Shown: positions 44,624 to 52,963 of the stretch, one piece after another
Position numbering within the stretch: position 1 is the first letter of the stretch
Layout: every line of letters begins with the position of its first letter
Source of the DNA: Tenggerimyces flavus
GTDB taxonomy: Bacteria > Actinomycetota > Actinomycetes > Propionibacteriales > Actinopolymorphaceae
NCBI RefSeq assembly: GCF_016907715.1
Contig: NZ_JAFBCM010000001.1
Location: 868,001 to 932,000, forward strand
Direction: 5' to 3'
DNA length: 64,000 nt
Notes under the pieces: generated by a model
Databases searched by the model: none
What the model saw: only the letters and a program-made list of their open reading frames with translations
What the model was told of the DNA's origin: nothing
Translations under genes and position numbers: made by a program

Positions 44624-44780
44624 TGGCAGTCCCGGTCAGCGGGACAAACAGCCCCGTTCGTCGCGTTCTCGCAGCTCAAGTGGTGATCAAAGCGCCCGGT
44701 GAGAGACCCTGGGTGACGAAGGACGAGCCGAAAGCGACGAGATACGCCCACATCCGGCGGATCAGGAGGAGCGGGACTGG

Positions 44781-45503
44781 ATGCCTCGACGCCCCTCAGA
44801 AAATAGTTCGGAACTCCCCGAGCCAACTGGACATAGACGAGTTGTGGATCAGCTCGGATCGCCGGGAGGCACCGATGGAGAGCTCTGGCGCAAGGCCGCC
44901 AAGGGCGATCCGTCTGCCTTCGGGTCGCTGTTCGAGCGGCACGCCGACGCCGTCTACAACCACTGTTTCCGCCGTACCGGATCGTGGTCAGCGGCCGAGG
45001 ATCTCGCCTCCGTCGTCTTCTTGGAAGCCTGGCGGCGCCGGCGCGATGTGTCGCTCAGTGGCGAATCGATCCTGCCCTGGCTGCTCGCGGTGGCGAACAA
45101 CGTCGTTCGCAACCGGGACCGCAGCCTGCGGCGACACCGCCGCCTGCTCGCGAAGCTCCCGCCTGCCGTGGTCGCACCGGACCCGGCCGACGAGGCAGTC
45201 TCGCGCGTCGACGACGAACGCGCCATGCGGCGTGTCCTTCAGGTTTTCTCCCGCCTGCTGCCCGATGAACAGGACGTGCTCGCGCTGTGCGTCTGGGCCG
45301 GACTCAGCTACACCGACGCCGCCGTGGCCCTCGGGGTCCCGGTCGGCACGGTGCGCTCCCGGCTCTCGCGTGCCCGAGAGCACCTCCGACGACTTGCCGG
45401 GCTCGAGGTGGGTGCGGGACGGACGGGGGGTCCCGCACCCACCCTGAGCCCGGCCGTCATCTGGTCGGCGCAGCCGCCGGGACGGATCGAGAACGGGGAC
45501 TAG
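44781..45503 (+). CDS. ECF-type RNA polymerase sigma factor
   Basis: A 240-residue sigma70-family protein. Region 2 is visible in GDPSAFGSLFERHADAVYNHCFRRTGSWSAAEDLASVVFLEAWRRR. Region 4 is LPDEQDVLALCVWAGLSYTDAAVALGVPVGTVRSRLSRAREHLRRL, with the helix-turn-helix near GLSYTDAAVALGVPVGTVRSRL. A tail of about 35 residues rich in Gly and Pro follows. ATG with GGAGGAG 11-12 bases upstream. Seven bases after its stop begins a membrane protein likely to be its partner. Confidence 0.88.
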   Translation: MPRRPSENSSELPEPTGHRRVVDQLGSPGGTDGELWRKAAKGDPSAFGSLFERHADAVYNHCFRRTGSWSAAEDLASVVFLEAWRRRRDVSLSGESILPWLLAVANNVVRNRDRSLRRHRRLLAKLPPAVVAPDPADEAVSRVDDERAMRRVLQVFSRLLPDEQDVLALCVWAGLSYTDAAVALGVPVGTVRSRLSRAREHLRRLAGLEVGAGRTGGPAPTLSPAVIWSAQPPGRIENGD

Positions 45504-45510
45504 CAAGAAG

Positions 45511-46080
45511 ATGAGTGACATCGACAGTCTCCCGCCTCCGCGCGGGATGGAGTGGGGCCGGCGACAAGCCGTCCGCGACCTCCTCGAGGAGGAGGTACGC
45601 AGGTCGCAGCGCCCCTGGTGGCGCCGGTCCCGGCGTACCGCCACGGTGAGCATCGGAGCAATGGCGCTCGTGCTCGCCGGCGGAGCGGCGTCGGCGTACG
45701 TCGCTTTCAAGGCACCGACCGACCTCGCGAGCGTGGTCTGCTTCTCCGCGGCGACGCCTCAGGCACTCGACGGCTTCGGCGGCAACCAGGTCGCTGTGGC
45801 CGAGCCGGAGCCGGCCGCCGGTGAGAAGGCCAAGGCCGCGGCTCCTGCCCACACCGACCGGATCGCCGGCAAGGACCCGATCGGCACCTGCTCCGCGCTG
45901 TGGCGGACGGGCAAGATCGTCGCCGGGGCGAACGGGGTCAACCAGGACACCCGGCGGGCCGACGACCCGGCCGCCGTTCCGAACCTGGTCGCCTGCACCC
46001 TCGAAGAGGGCGTCGCCGGGGTGTTTCCCGGAGACGCCAAGACCTGCGAACGGCTCGGCCTGCCGAGCGCGATCCGCTGA
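45511..46080 (+). CDS. Single-pass membrane protein in operon with the ECF sigma factor
   Basis: A 189-residue protein: an N-terminal cytosolic segment with an Arg-rich stretch (EEEVRRSQRPWWRRSRR), one transmembrane helix (ATVSIGAMALVLAGGAASAYVAF, about 44-66) and an outer domain with four cysteines. The position, 7 nt after an ECF sigma gene, and the topology suggest an anti-sigma or signalling partner, but no zinc-binding anti-sigma motif (HxxxCxxC) is present. I therefore leave the function open. Confidence 0.65.
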   Translation: MSDIDSLPPPRGMEWGRRQAVRDLLEEEVRRSQRPWWRRSRRTATVSIGAMALVLAGGAASAYVAFKAPTDLASVVCFSAATPQALDGFGGNQVAVAEPEPAAGEKAKAAAPAHTDRIAGKDPIGTCSALWRTGKIVAGANGVNQDTRRADDPAAVPNLVACTLEEGVAGVFPGDAKTCERLGLPSAIR

Positions 46081-46083
46081 GGG

Positions 46084-46656
46084 TTACCAGAACCTGAGTG
46101 ACGAGGCGCGGTTGTTCAGCGACGACAGCCCCGTGCAGGTGCCGTCACACACGTAGTGCGGGTCGCCCTGGTTGGTCTGGTCGTAGTGGTTGATCCAGCA
46201 GCCGCCGTTGCCCAGCGCCGAGGACGGCCGGTTGTTCCAGCCGTACGCGCTGAGGTTGTCGAAGTCGTACGTACTGCCGGCGCAGCCCGAACCGCCGTGG
46301 CCGACCATCGTGAGCGACGGGGTGCCGTAGTTGGTGCCGTCGTACTCGGTGCCGAGCACCCAGTCCGCCGGTACCGGTGCTTCCTCCGCGGCGGGGCCGA
46401 CCCCGGCCGCCGCGAGCTGCGCGTCGCTGACGGTCCTGGCGCCGGGCTGGAGCTTCACCCGACCCTTGGTCGCGTGCGAGATGGCCGCGGGGAAGGTGTC
46501 GAAGCACCGGTAGTCGGTGACCTTCGACGTGTTCGCCACCACCGTGGCGACGCAGTGGTCGCCAGTCGTCGCTACTGCCGCCGTCGGCGCCGCCCATCCG
46601 ATCAGGACGAGACTGGCACCCGCGACGAAGACGCGCGCGGTCCGAAGTCGACGCAC
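46084..46656 (-). CDS. Secreted small protein, peptidase-inhibitor I36/crystallin-like
   Basis: A 190-residue exported protein. I chose the GTG at 46656, seven bases after GGAGG; GTG 46662 touches the ribosome site. Signal peptide RTARVFVAGASLVLIGWAAPTAAVA. The C-terminal half (TMVGHGGSGCAGSTYDFDNLSAYGWNNRPSSALGNGGCWINHYDQTNQGDPHYVCDGTCTGLSSLNNRASSLRFW) resembles the beta/gamma-crystallin-like fold of actinomycete metalloproteinase inhibitors (I36) and similar Cys-rich secreted proteins. Inhibitor activity is only a guess. Its stop lies 3 nt from that of the convergent sigma-partner gene. Confidence 0.6.
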   Translation of the reverse strand: MRRLRTARVFVAGASLVLIGWAAPTAAVATTGDHCVATVVANTSKVTDYRCFDTFPAAISHATKGRVKLQPGARTVSDAQLAAAGVGPAAEEAPVPADWVLGTEYDGTNYGTPSLTMVGHGGSGCAGSTYDFDNLSAYGWNNRPSSALGNGGCWINHYDQTNQGDPHYVCDGTCTGLSSLNNRASSLRFW

Positions 46657-46829
46657 GGGCACACCTCCACGTTCTTGAGAATCAGCCCCCTACAGGCAGG
46701 CATGATGACACGTCATGGCCGTTAGTGCCGTCGGCGGTATGGGTGGTGAGACCCCCGGCCGACTCCCGGTCATCGACCGGCCGCCCGGTGTTCGAGGGGG
46801 TGTCACCGACCAGGCCTACACAAGGTGAC

Positions 46830-48389
46830 ATGCCGTTTCCCGCTCGCCGTTCCGTCCTACGGGCCGGTCTTGTGACTGGCGCCGCCGCCCTTCTTCCCTC
46901 CGTTGCCTCGCCGGCGATGGCCGGACCTGGCCTCGTCCGCTCCGGCCGACCCGAGCTCACCCACGGGATCGCGACCGGCGACCCCTCTTCGTCCGGCGCT
47001 GTGGTGTGGGCGCGTTCGTCCCGAACGGCCCGGATGATGGTGTCGTTGAGCCGTACGCCCGACTTCCGCCGATCGGTCACCGTGCGCGGGCCGGTCGTGA
47101 CCGGCGCGTCCGACTACACGGGTCAGGTCGACGTGCGGTTCCTGCTGTCCGGCTCGCGGGTCTACTACCGGGTGCGGCTGGAGGACCCGGATCGCCACGG
47201 CGTGCATGGTGCATCTCAGTCGGGCAGCTTCGTCACCGCGCCGTCGCGTCGGCAGGACATCCGCTTCCTGTGGTCCGGCGACATGGTCGGGCAGGGCTGG
47301 GGTCGCAATCCCGACCTGGACGAGATCCCGATCTTCGCGCGGATGCTCGCGCGGCGGCCCGACTTCTTCTTGAACTCCGGCGACACGATCTATGCCGATG
47401 GTCCGCTGCTGCCTTCGGTGACTCTGCCCGATGGCCGGGTGTGGCGGAACGTCGTGACCACGCCGAAGACGAAGGTCGCGGAGACGTTGTCGGAATACCG
47501 CGGTCAATGGGCTTACAACCTGCTCGATCCGGCCGTTCGGCGCTTTTATGCCTCCGTTCCGCAGATTGTTCAGTGGGATGACCATGAGGTGACGAACAAC
47601 TGGTATCCGGGCGAGGTGTTGGACGATCCGCGTTATACCGAGCAGCGGGTGGATGTTCTCGCCACTCGGGCGCGTCGGGCCTTCTTCGAGTGGATGCCTC
47701 TTCGGCGGCAGCGGCATGATTCGCTTGGTCGGGTTTATCGGAAGCTCTCGTACGGGCCTTTGCTCGACGTTTTCGTGCTGGATATGCGGACGTACAAGAA
47801 CGCGAACTCTGCGAATACGTCGAACGTTCCCGACGGCGGCGTGCTCGGCCTGGAGCAGCAGCGCTGGTTGATCTCGTCGCTGCTGAAGTCCAACGCTCGT
47901 TGGAAGATCGTGGCCGCCGACCTGCCGCTGGGCTTGGTGGTGCCGGATGGCGCCGCGGCCCAGGAGGGGCTGGCGCAAGGCGATCCAGGGGCGCCCTTGG
48001 GCCGCGAATTGCAGGTGGCCTCGGTGTTGTCGGCCTTGCGTCGGCACAACGTGCGGAACGTCGTCTGGCTGACGGCAGACGTGCATTACTCGGCTGCGCA
48101 TCACTATTCGCCGTCGCGTGCGACTTTCACCGACTTCCTGCCTTTCTGGGAGTTCGTGTCGGGCCCACTGAACGCCGGCGCTTTCGGTCCGAACGCGCTG
48201 GACGCGACTTTCGGACCAGAAGCCGTTTTCGTCCACGCTCCCCCGGCGCCGAACGCCTCACCACTGGAGGGATTCCAGCACTTCGGCGAGGTAGAGATCT
48301 CCGGCGAGACAGCGGACCTCACCGTTCACCTACGCGACCAGGACGGCACGGCCCTGTTCTCCAAGACGCTCAAACCCGAGCGGCGCTAG
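46830..48389 (+). CDS. phoD: Tat-secreted PhoD-type alkaline phosphatase / phosphodiesterase
   Basis: A 519-residue calcium/iron-type phosphatase of the PhoD family, releasing phosphate from mono- and diesters outside the cell. Twin-arginine signal PARRSVLRAGLVTGAAALL. An N-terminal Fn-like PhoD_N domain (LTHGIATGDPSSSGAVVWARSS) precedes the metallophosphatase core with WSGDMVGQGWG, FFLNSGDTIYADG, QWDDHEVTNNWYP, VFVLDMRTYKN and LTADVHYSAAHHYSP. ATG 46830 follows AAGGTGA. The gene lacks an obvious PHO box in the 170 bp upstream; an inverted repeat ATGAC-AC-GTCAT (46705-46716) is the only symmetric site seen there. Confidence 0.87.
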   Translation: MPFPARRSVLRAGLVTGAAALLPSVASPAMAGPGLVRSGRPELTHGIATGDPSSSGAVVWARSSRTARMMVSLSRTPDFRRSVTVRGPVVTGASDYTGQVDVRFLLSGSRVYYRVRLEDPDRHGVHGASQSGSFVTAPSRRQDIRFLWSGDMVGQGWGRNPDLDEIPIFARMLARRPDFFLNSGDTIYADGPLLPSVTLPDGRVWRNVVTTPKTKVAETLSEYRGQWAYNLLDPAVRRFYASVPQIVQWDDHEVTNNWYPGEVLDDPRYTEQRVDVLATRARRAFFEWMPLRRQRHDSLGRVYRKLSYGPLLDVFVLDMRTYKNANSANTSNVPDGGVLGLEQQRWLISSLLKSNARWKIVAADLPLGLVVPDGAAAQEGLAQGDPGAPLGRELQVASVLSALRRHNVRNVVWLTADVHYSAAHHYSPSRATFTDFLPFWEFVSGPLNAGAFGPNALDATFGPEAVFVHAPPAPNASPLEGFQHFGEVEISGETADLTVHLRDQDGTALFSKTLKPERR

Positions 48390-48393
48390 TAAT

Positions 48394-48516
48394 CCAGTGG
48401 CGGTCGGTGGTCCAGCCCAGGAACCGCCGGCCGCCCAGGCCGAGGGCAACGAGCGCGGCCAGGTTGTGGGTGGTGACGATCTGCGCCTGCTCGATGACGA
48501 TCCCGTTCGCGGCCAC
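48394..48516 (-). pseudogene. Short coding fragment without a complete gene
   Basis: On the minus strand a GTG opens VAANGIVIEQAQIVTTHNLAALVALGLGGRRFLGW and continues TTDRHW, a protein-like stretch that then runs into the antisense of phoD. It resembles the C-terminal end of proteins from mobile or plasmid regions, but I cannot name the family. It is probably a gene remnant. Confidence 0.3.
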
Positions 48517-48640
48517 TGACGAGCCGGCGTGCGGTGGGTGGCTAGGCCGTGTTGGGTGTGTCGGGGGTGCTGGCGGATGGGCGCCGATGCCGCCTTACCT
48601 GGCGAGTGGGTGCTTTACGCGGGGTGTATCCCACGTAGAG

Positions 48641-48674
48641 CGGCAAATGATCATGTAAACATGATCATTTGCCG
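48641..48674. repeat. Palindromic element, copy 2 (16-bp arms, 2-bp centre)
   Basis: Arms CGGCAAATGATCATGT and its complement flank an AA centre. The module CTTTACGCGGGGTGTATCCCACGTAGAGCGG lies to its left (48612-48642), whereas in copy 1 at 44502 the same module lies to the right. The rest of 48517-48767 shows no gene. Confidence 0.75.
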
Positions 48675-48767
48675 TCACGGGGGGCTACCGCAGAGCCATC
48701 CAGGAGCACCCCCGGCAACCATGTCGAGACGCCACTGCGTCGCTCCAGCCACTCTCGGCACAGGCGC

Positions 48768-49328
48768 TAGAAGGAGACGGCGGTGGGGGTGGACTTGGGG
48801 AGCGCTTCGTCGTACGCGGCGCGGATGTACTCCACCAAGGGCAGCGCGTAAGGGGCAAGCCAGCCTTGACGGTCCACCGCCAGGAGGCGGTGGAGGCAGT
48901 GGAAGCGGAGTGGGGTGCCGAGGAGGGGGCGGGTGACGAGTCCCGTGGGTTGGCTAGAAGGAGACGGCGGTCGGGGTGGACTTGGGGAGCGCTTCGTCGT
49001 ACGCGGCGCGGATGTACTCCACCAAGGGCAGCGCGTAAGGGGCAAGCCAGCCTTGACGGTCCACCGCCAGGAGGCGGTGGAGGCAGTGGAAGCGGAGTGG
49101 GGTGCCGAGGAGGGGGCGGGTGACGAGTCCCGTGGGTTGGCTAGAAGGAGACGGCGGTCGGGGTGGACTTGGGGAGCGCTTCGTCGTACGCGGCGCGGAT
49201 GTACTCCACCAAGGGCAGCGCGTAAGGGGCAAGCCAGCCTTGACGGTCCACTGCCAGGAGGCGGTGGAGGCAGTGGAAGCGGAGTGGGGTGCCGAGGAGG
49301 GGGCGGGTGACGAGTCCCGTGGGTTGGC
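48768..49328. repeat. Three extra tandem copies (187 bp each) of the lysR 3' end
   Basis: Copies begin at 48768, 48955 and 49142, exactly 187 bp apart. A fourth, slightly different, is the 3' end of the LysR gene itself. Each copy carries on the minus strand the tail RPLLGTPLRFHCLHRLLAVD...TPTAVSF and a stop codon. Copies 1-3 are nearly identical to each other and carry 9 extra bases (one FHCLHR for LHR change) against the gene copy. Open frames seen on the plus strand here are periodic artefacts. 187 is not a multiple of three, so the copies are not a fused protein repeat. Confidence 0.9.
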
Positions 49329-50260
49329 TAGAAGGAGACGGCGGTCGGGGTGGACTTGGGGAGCGCTTCGTCGTACGCGGCGCGGATGTACTCCACCAAG
49401 GGCAGGGCGTAAGGGGCAAGCCAGCCTTGACGGTCCACGGCCAGGAGGCGGTGGAGGCGGAGGGGGGTGCCGAGGAGGGGGCGGGTGACGACTCCGGGTG
49501 GGACGGGTTGGGAACGGGCGCAGAGGCGGACTGCTCGGCCGGAGCGGACGACGTCCAAGCCGGACAACGGATCGAGGCGGTGTGCCACTCGGGGGCTGAA
49601 GCCCGCGGTGAGGCAGGCCCCCACGAACCACTCGAGCTCGCCGTCGTCGGCTGGGGGTGACACGACCCAGTCCTCCTTGGCAAGCTCGCTGAGCGGCACC
49701 TCCGCGTACGACGCGGCCCGGTGCAGCGCGGGGAGCAGGACGTAGACCGGCTCGCTGAGGATCGGATGGCAGACCAGCCCCGCCTCGTAGCGGACCGGCC
49801 GACCGGAGAACTCCGTCAGCAGCGCGAGGTCCAGCCGGTCTGCCACGACCAGGTCGGCGAGACGGCGCGCGCTGGCGCCGTACTCCGACGTGACCTCGGC
49901 GTGCGGGACGAGCTCGGCGAGCCCGTCCAGGATGCCGGCGAGCATGAGGCCCGACTTCGAGCCCACCCGAATGCGGGGCGTGGTCGCCTGATCGCGGGTG
50001 GTGACGGACCGGGTGGGTTGGAGGTCGCGCACCGTGGACAATGCGGCGCGGGCTCGGGCGAGGACGTACTCGCCGAGGTTGGTGGGATGCATGCCACTTC
50101 GATCGCGGACGAACATCGGCCCGCCGAGCGTGCGCTCGATTCTTTGCACCTGTCGGGTGAGCGCGGGCTGGGTCATGCCGAGGGTCGCCGCCGCCCGGGT
50201 GGCGCTCCCCGTATCAGCCACTGCGCAGAGAATCCGCAGGTGCCGCAGCTCCAGCTCCAT
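49328..50260 (-). CDS. LysR-family transcriptional regulator
   Basis: A 310-residue LysR protein. N-terminal HTH: LRHLRILCAVADTGSATRAAATLGMTQPALTRQVQRIERTLGGPMFVRD, residues 5-53. The substrate-binding domain has IRVGSKSGLMLAGILDGLAELVPHAEV and LALLTEFSGRPVRYE. ATG start. No divergent target gene is adjacent, so its regulon is unknown. The last ~60 residues are encoded by the unit that is tandemly repeated downstream. Recombination between copies could exchange the C-terminal tail (RLHRLLAVD against RFHCLHRLLAVD), although the repeat length limits frame preservation. Confidence 0.85.
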   Translation of the reverse strand: MELELRHLRILCAVADTGSATRAAATLGMTQPALTRQVQRIERTLGGPMFVRDRSGMHPTNLGEYVLARARAALSTVRDLQPTRSVTTRDQATTPRIRVGSKSGLMLAGILDGLAELVPHAEVTSEYGASARRLADLVVADRLDLALLTEFSGRPVRYEAGLVCHPILSEPVYVLLPALHRAASYAEVPLSELAKEDWVVSPPADDGELEWFVGACLTAGFSPRVAHRLDPLSGLDVVRSGRAVRLCARSQPVPPGVVTRPLLGTPLRLHRLLAVDRQGWLAPYALPLVEYIRAAYDEALPKSTPTAVSF

Positions 50261-50365
50261 GAGCGAATCCTAAGTTTGCCGGCGAATTGCCGAAAGGCCC
50301 TGAAAACGTTGGAAATTGACACTCGGGAACAATGAGTGACCGAGTGCTTACATTACGGCGTGATC

Positions 50366-50406
50366 CCGGTCGGCGGAAAGACCCTGACCTCCTTTCCGCC
50401 GACCGG
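50366..50406 (-). terminator. Terminator after the zinc peptidase gene
   Basis: A perfect 15-bp stem (CCGGTCGGCGGAAAG and complement) with an 11-nt loop, 26 bases beyond the peptidase stop codon. A run of four T lies on the plus-strand side, so it could also stop plus-strand transcription. Confidence 0.75.
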
Positions 50407-50431
50407 TTTTGGCCGTTTATCGCATTTGCGG

Positions 50432-51460
50432 TTACGGCCGAATGAGGAACCTGTTGTTCGCGCTGTTCCAGTGCGTCGCCAGGTAGCTTCCGGCCGCGGG
50501 GTTCGTGCTGTAGTAGTCGTCGTGCCGACAGTCCAGTCGGTACTCATGCCCCTGGTCGGCGCAGATGTAACGCATCGGCGGGTAATCCGGCGAGTCGGAG
50601 TAGCACATCACGTCGTACTCATCGGTGCAGTGCCAACCGTTGCTGGTGTTCGGCGCTGAGAGTTGGACGCCGCCCAGGTTGTGGTTGAGCTCGTGCGCCG
50701 CGGTGTGGCCGCCCCAGCAGCCCGTGTCCGTACGTCCGTAGCTCGGCCCGTTGTTGTTGGCGTTCCCGGCCGCGCTTCGATCGTCGTTCATGATCCCGCC
50801 GATTCCGCAGTACACGTTAGAGTCGACGAACAACATGTACTTGCGATCGGTGCGGTTGTAGCCGAGGTTCGCGAGCTGGTTCGTGGTCGCACCGAACTCG
50901 TCGTCACCGTTCGGCTGGATGACGGCTTCGCGTACGTCGATCACACAGCTCGCGTCGTGGACGAAGCGGATGCGACGGTTTCCGCCTGTCTCCACAGCGC
51001 TTTGGTAGTAGATGTCGTCGGCCTCGTTCGCCCACGTACGGATCGAGTTCACGTACTGGCCGAAGCGGCTCGCGCGGTCGGACGCGCGAACGTACAACAC
51101 CTGAACGCGATACCCACTCGTTCCGTCGCCATCGCAGACCGCTTCGGTCTTGACGTCTTTCGCCTTCACCGGTTGGACACTGGTCTTCACCGAGGTACCG
51201 GCGGGCGCTGGATCGGGACCGTGCGAGCAGACGGTCCGGTTGTTCGCGAGCGTCGCGATGCGATAGCCAGGACCGCAGTTCTTGCTGTCCTTGACGAGTC
51301 CTGCGTAGACGAGCCCGCGGACGCTGTCGGAGTACGTACGTCCTGACGCCGTACGGTCTCCGCTGCCCTGGGATGGTGCCGCGAGAGCCGCCGTCGTGAT
51401 CGCAACCCCTGCGGCCACGACGGCAGTGAGGAGAACGAGCAACCGTTTGCGCACGTTCAT
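50432..51460 (-). CDS. Secreted zinc metallopeptidase (metzincin-like, HExxHxxGxxQ)
   Basis: A 342-residue exported protein. Signal peptide MNVRKRLLVLLTAVVAAGVAITTAALA. The zinc site is HTAAHELNHNLGGVQ: His256, Glu257 and His260 fit HExxH, Gly263 fits the metzincin glycine, but Gln266 replaces the usual third His or Asp. VMCYSD could supply the Met-turn. Many Cys pairs (NCGPGY, TVCSHG, DASCV, VYCGIGG, TGCWGG, WHCTDEYDVMCY) suggest an extracellular disulfide-rich protein. ATG with a GGGGG ribosome site. A third ligand may come from elsewhere, for example His or Asp in WHCTDEYD. Confidence 0.7.
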   Translation of the reverse strand: MNVRKRLLVLLTAVVAAGVAITTAALAAPSQGSGDRTASGRTYSDSVRGLVYAGLVKDSKNCGPGYRIATLANNRTVCSHGPDPAPAGTSVKTSVQPVKAKDVKTEAVCDGDGTSGYRVQVLYVRASDRASRFGQYVNSIRTWANEADDIYYQSAVETGGNRRIRFVHDASCVIDVREAVIQPNGDDEFGATTNQLANLGYNRTDRKYMLFVDSNVYCGIGGIMNDDRSAAGNANNNGPSYGRTDTGCWGGHTAAHELNHNLGGVQLSAPNTSNGWHCTDEYDVMCYSDSPDYPPMRYICADQGHEYRLDCRHDDYYSTNPAAGSYLATHWNSANNRFLIRP

Positions 51461-51622
51461 GCAAACCCCCTGTGAATGGGCGGACGGTGTGCTGCCGTGC
51501 CACTCTCACTGGGGACGATCACTCACGGGCAATGCCACCTGGTCATGCCACCGCAACCAAAACGGCAGCACGACGCTTGTCTTCAAGCTATGGCGTCGTG
51601 CTGCCGTTGGTTGGCGGCCGGT

Positions 51623-52948
51623 TCAGGCCAGCAGCAGGGCGTTCGACGGGTCGCTCATGATGCTCGCGACGTCGGCCAGGAAGCGGGATCCCTGCTCGCC
51701 GTCGACCAGACGATGGTCGAACGAGAGCGAAAGCGTGGTTACCCACCGCGGCACGACCTCGTCGTCCACGACCCACGGCTGCTTCTTGATCGCGCCGAAC
51801 GCGATGATGCCTGACTCACCAGGGTTGAGGATCGGCGTTCCGCCGTCGATGCCGAACACGCCGACGTTGGTGATCGTGAACGTCGTTCCAGCCATCTCCG
51901 CGGGCTGCGTCTTGCCCTCGCGGGCGGTCGCGGTGAGCTCGCCGAGGGCACGGGCGAGCTCGGACATCGACAACCGGTCGGCGTCCTTGATGTTCGGCAC
52001 GACGAGCCCGCGCGGAGTCGCCGCGGCGATGCCGAGATTGACGTACTGCTTGAAGATGATCTCCTGTGCGGCCTCGTCCCACACCGAGTTCAGCTCCTGC
52101 GTGCGGCGCAGCGCGATCAAGCACGCCTTCGCGAGGACGACCAATGGCGAGACCTTGAGGTCGCGGAAATCCCGGTGCTGCTTGAGTTTCGCGACCAACT
52201 CCATCGTCGCCGTGGCGTCGGTCGTGATCCACTCGGTAACGTGCGGGGCGGTGAACGCGCTCTGGGTGACAGCTTGCGCCGTCATCTTGCGGACGCCACG
52301 GATTGGGACGCGCGTCTCACGTTCGCCCGCGGCGATGGGGATCGGCGCTGCCACGACGGCGGCGGCCGCCGCGGGTGGCGCGACGTGCGACTGGACGTCC
52401 TCGCGGCTGATGGTGCCGTTCGGCCCGCTCGGCGTCACCACGCGCAGGTCGACGCCGAGATCCTTGGCGAGCTTGCGTACGGGCGGCTTCGCCAGCACGG
52501 GGCCGCTCGTCGCCACCGGCACGGCAGGCGCCGTGGGCGCGGCGGCGACTGGCGCCGGCGCGTCTGTGGTCCGGGCCCGGCGCTTCGCCGAGGTGGCGCG
52601 CGGGCCATACCCCACGAGGACCGCGTGCCGCTCCTGGTCCGCCTCGGTCTTGGGTGCGGGCGGTGTCGGGACGAACTCCTCCGGCGACTGCGGCGGTGGA
52701 ACGGACTCGTCCCCGACGCGGAAGATCGGCGTACCGACCGGAACGGTCTGGCCCTCCTCGACCAGCAGGTCGGTGACCGTACCTGCCCAGGGCGACGGCA
52801 GCTCGACGAGCGCCTTCGCGGTCTCGACCTCCACGATGATGTCGTTGACGGCCACCGTGTCGCCCGGCTTGACCTTCCAGGTGACGATCTCGGCTTCGAC
52901 GAGACCCTCGCCGACGTCCGGCAGCTTGAACTCGCGTACCTCACTCAC
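51623..52948 (-). CDS. bkdC: Branched-chain 2-oxoacid dehydrogenase E2 (dihydrolipoamide acyltransferase)
   Basis: Core of the 2-oxoacid dehydrogenase complex that turns branched 2-oxoacids into branched acyl-CoA (fatty acid primers and Val/Leu/Ile catabolism). 441 residues: lipoyl domain with Lys45 in VETAKALVEL, a Pro/Ala-rich linker, a peripheral subunit-binding domain (VLAKPPVRKLAKDLGVDLRVVTPSGPNGTISREDV), a second linker, and the catalytic domain ending in FDHRLVDGEQGS with His412 and Asp416. GTG start with AGGGAA upstream. It lies 15 nt after the E1 beta gene. E3 (lipoamide dehydrogenase) is not in the window. Confidence 0.92.
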   Translation of the reverse strand: MSEVREFKLPDVGEGLVEAEIVTWKVKPGDTVAVNDIIVEVETAKALVELPSPWAGTVTDLLVEEGQTVPVGTPIFRVGDESVPPPQSPEEFVPTPPAPKTEADQERHAVLVGYGPRATSAKRRARTTDAPAPVAAAPTAPAVPVATSGPVLAKPPVRKLAKDLGVDLRVVTPSGPNGTISREDVQSHVAPPAAAAAVVAAPIPIAAGERETRVPIRGVRKMTAQAVTQSAFTAPHVTEWITTDATATMELVAKLKQHRDFRDLKVSPLVVLAKACLIALRRTQELNSVWDEAAQEIIFKQYVNLGIAAATPRGLVVPNIKDADRLSMSELARALGELTATAREGKTQPAEMAGTTFTITNVGVFGIDGGTPILNPGESGIIAFGAIKKQPWVVDDEVVPRWVTTLSLSFDHRLVDGEQGSRFLADVASIMSDPSNALLLA

Positions 52949-52963
52949 TGAGCTGATTCCCTT

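Noticed and set aside
46705-46716. ATGAC-AC-GTCAT before phoD as a PHO box
   Set aside because: PHO boxes are direct repeats of GTTCACC-like heptamers; this is a short inverted repeat and could be chance.
48768-49515. Possible CRISPR array or tandem peptide genes in the 187-bp repeats
   Set aside because: The repeats are contiguous, 187 bp long, without variable spacers, and correspond to the lysR 3' end. The plus-strand peptides are repeated shadows and 187 is not divisible by three.
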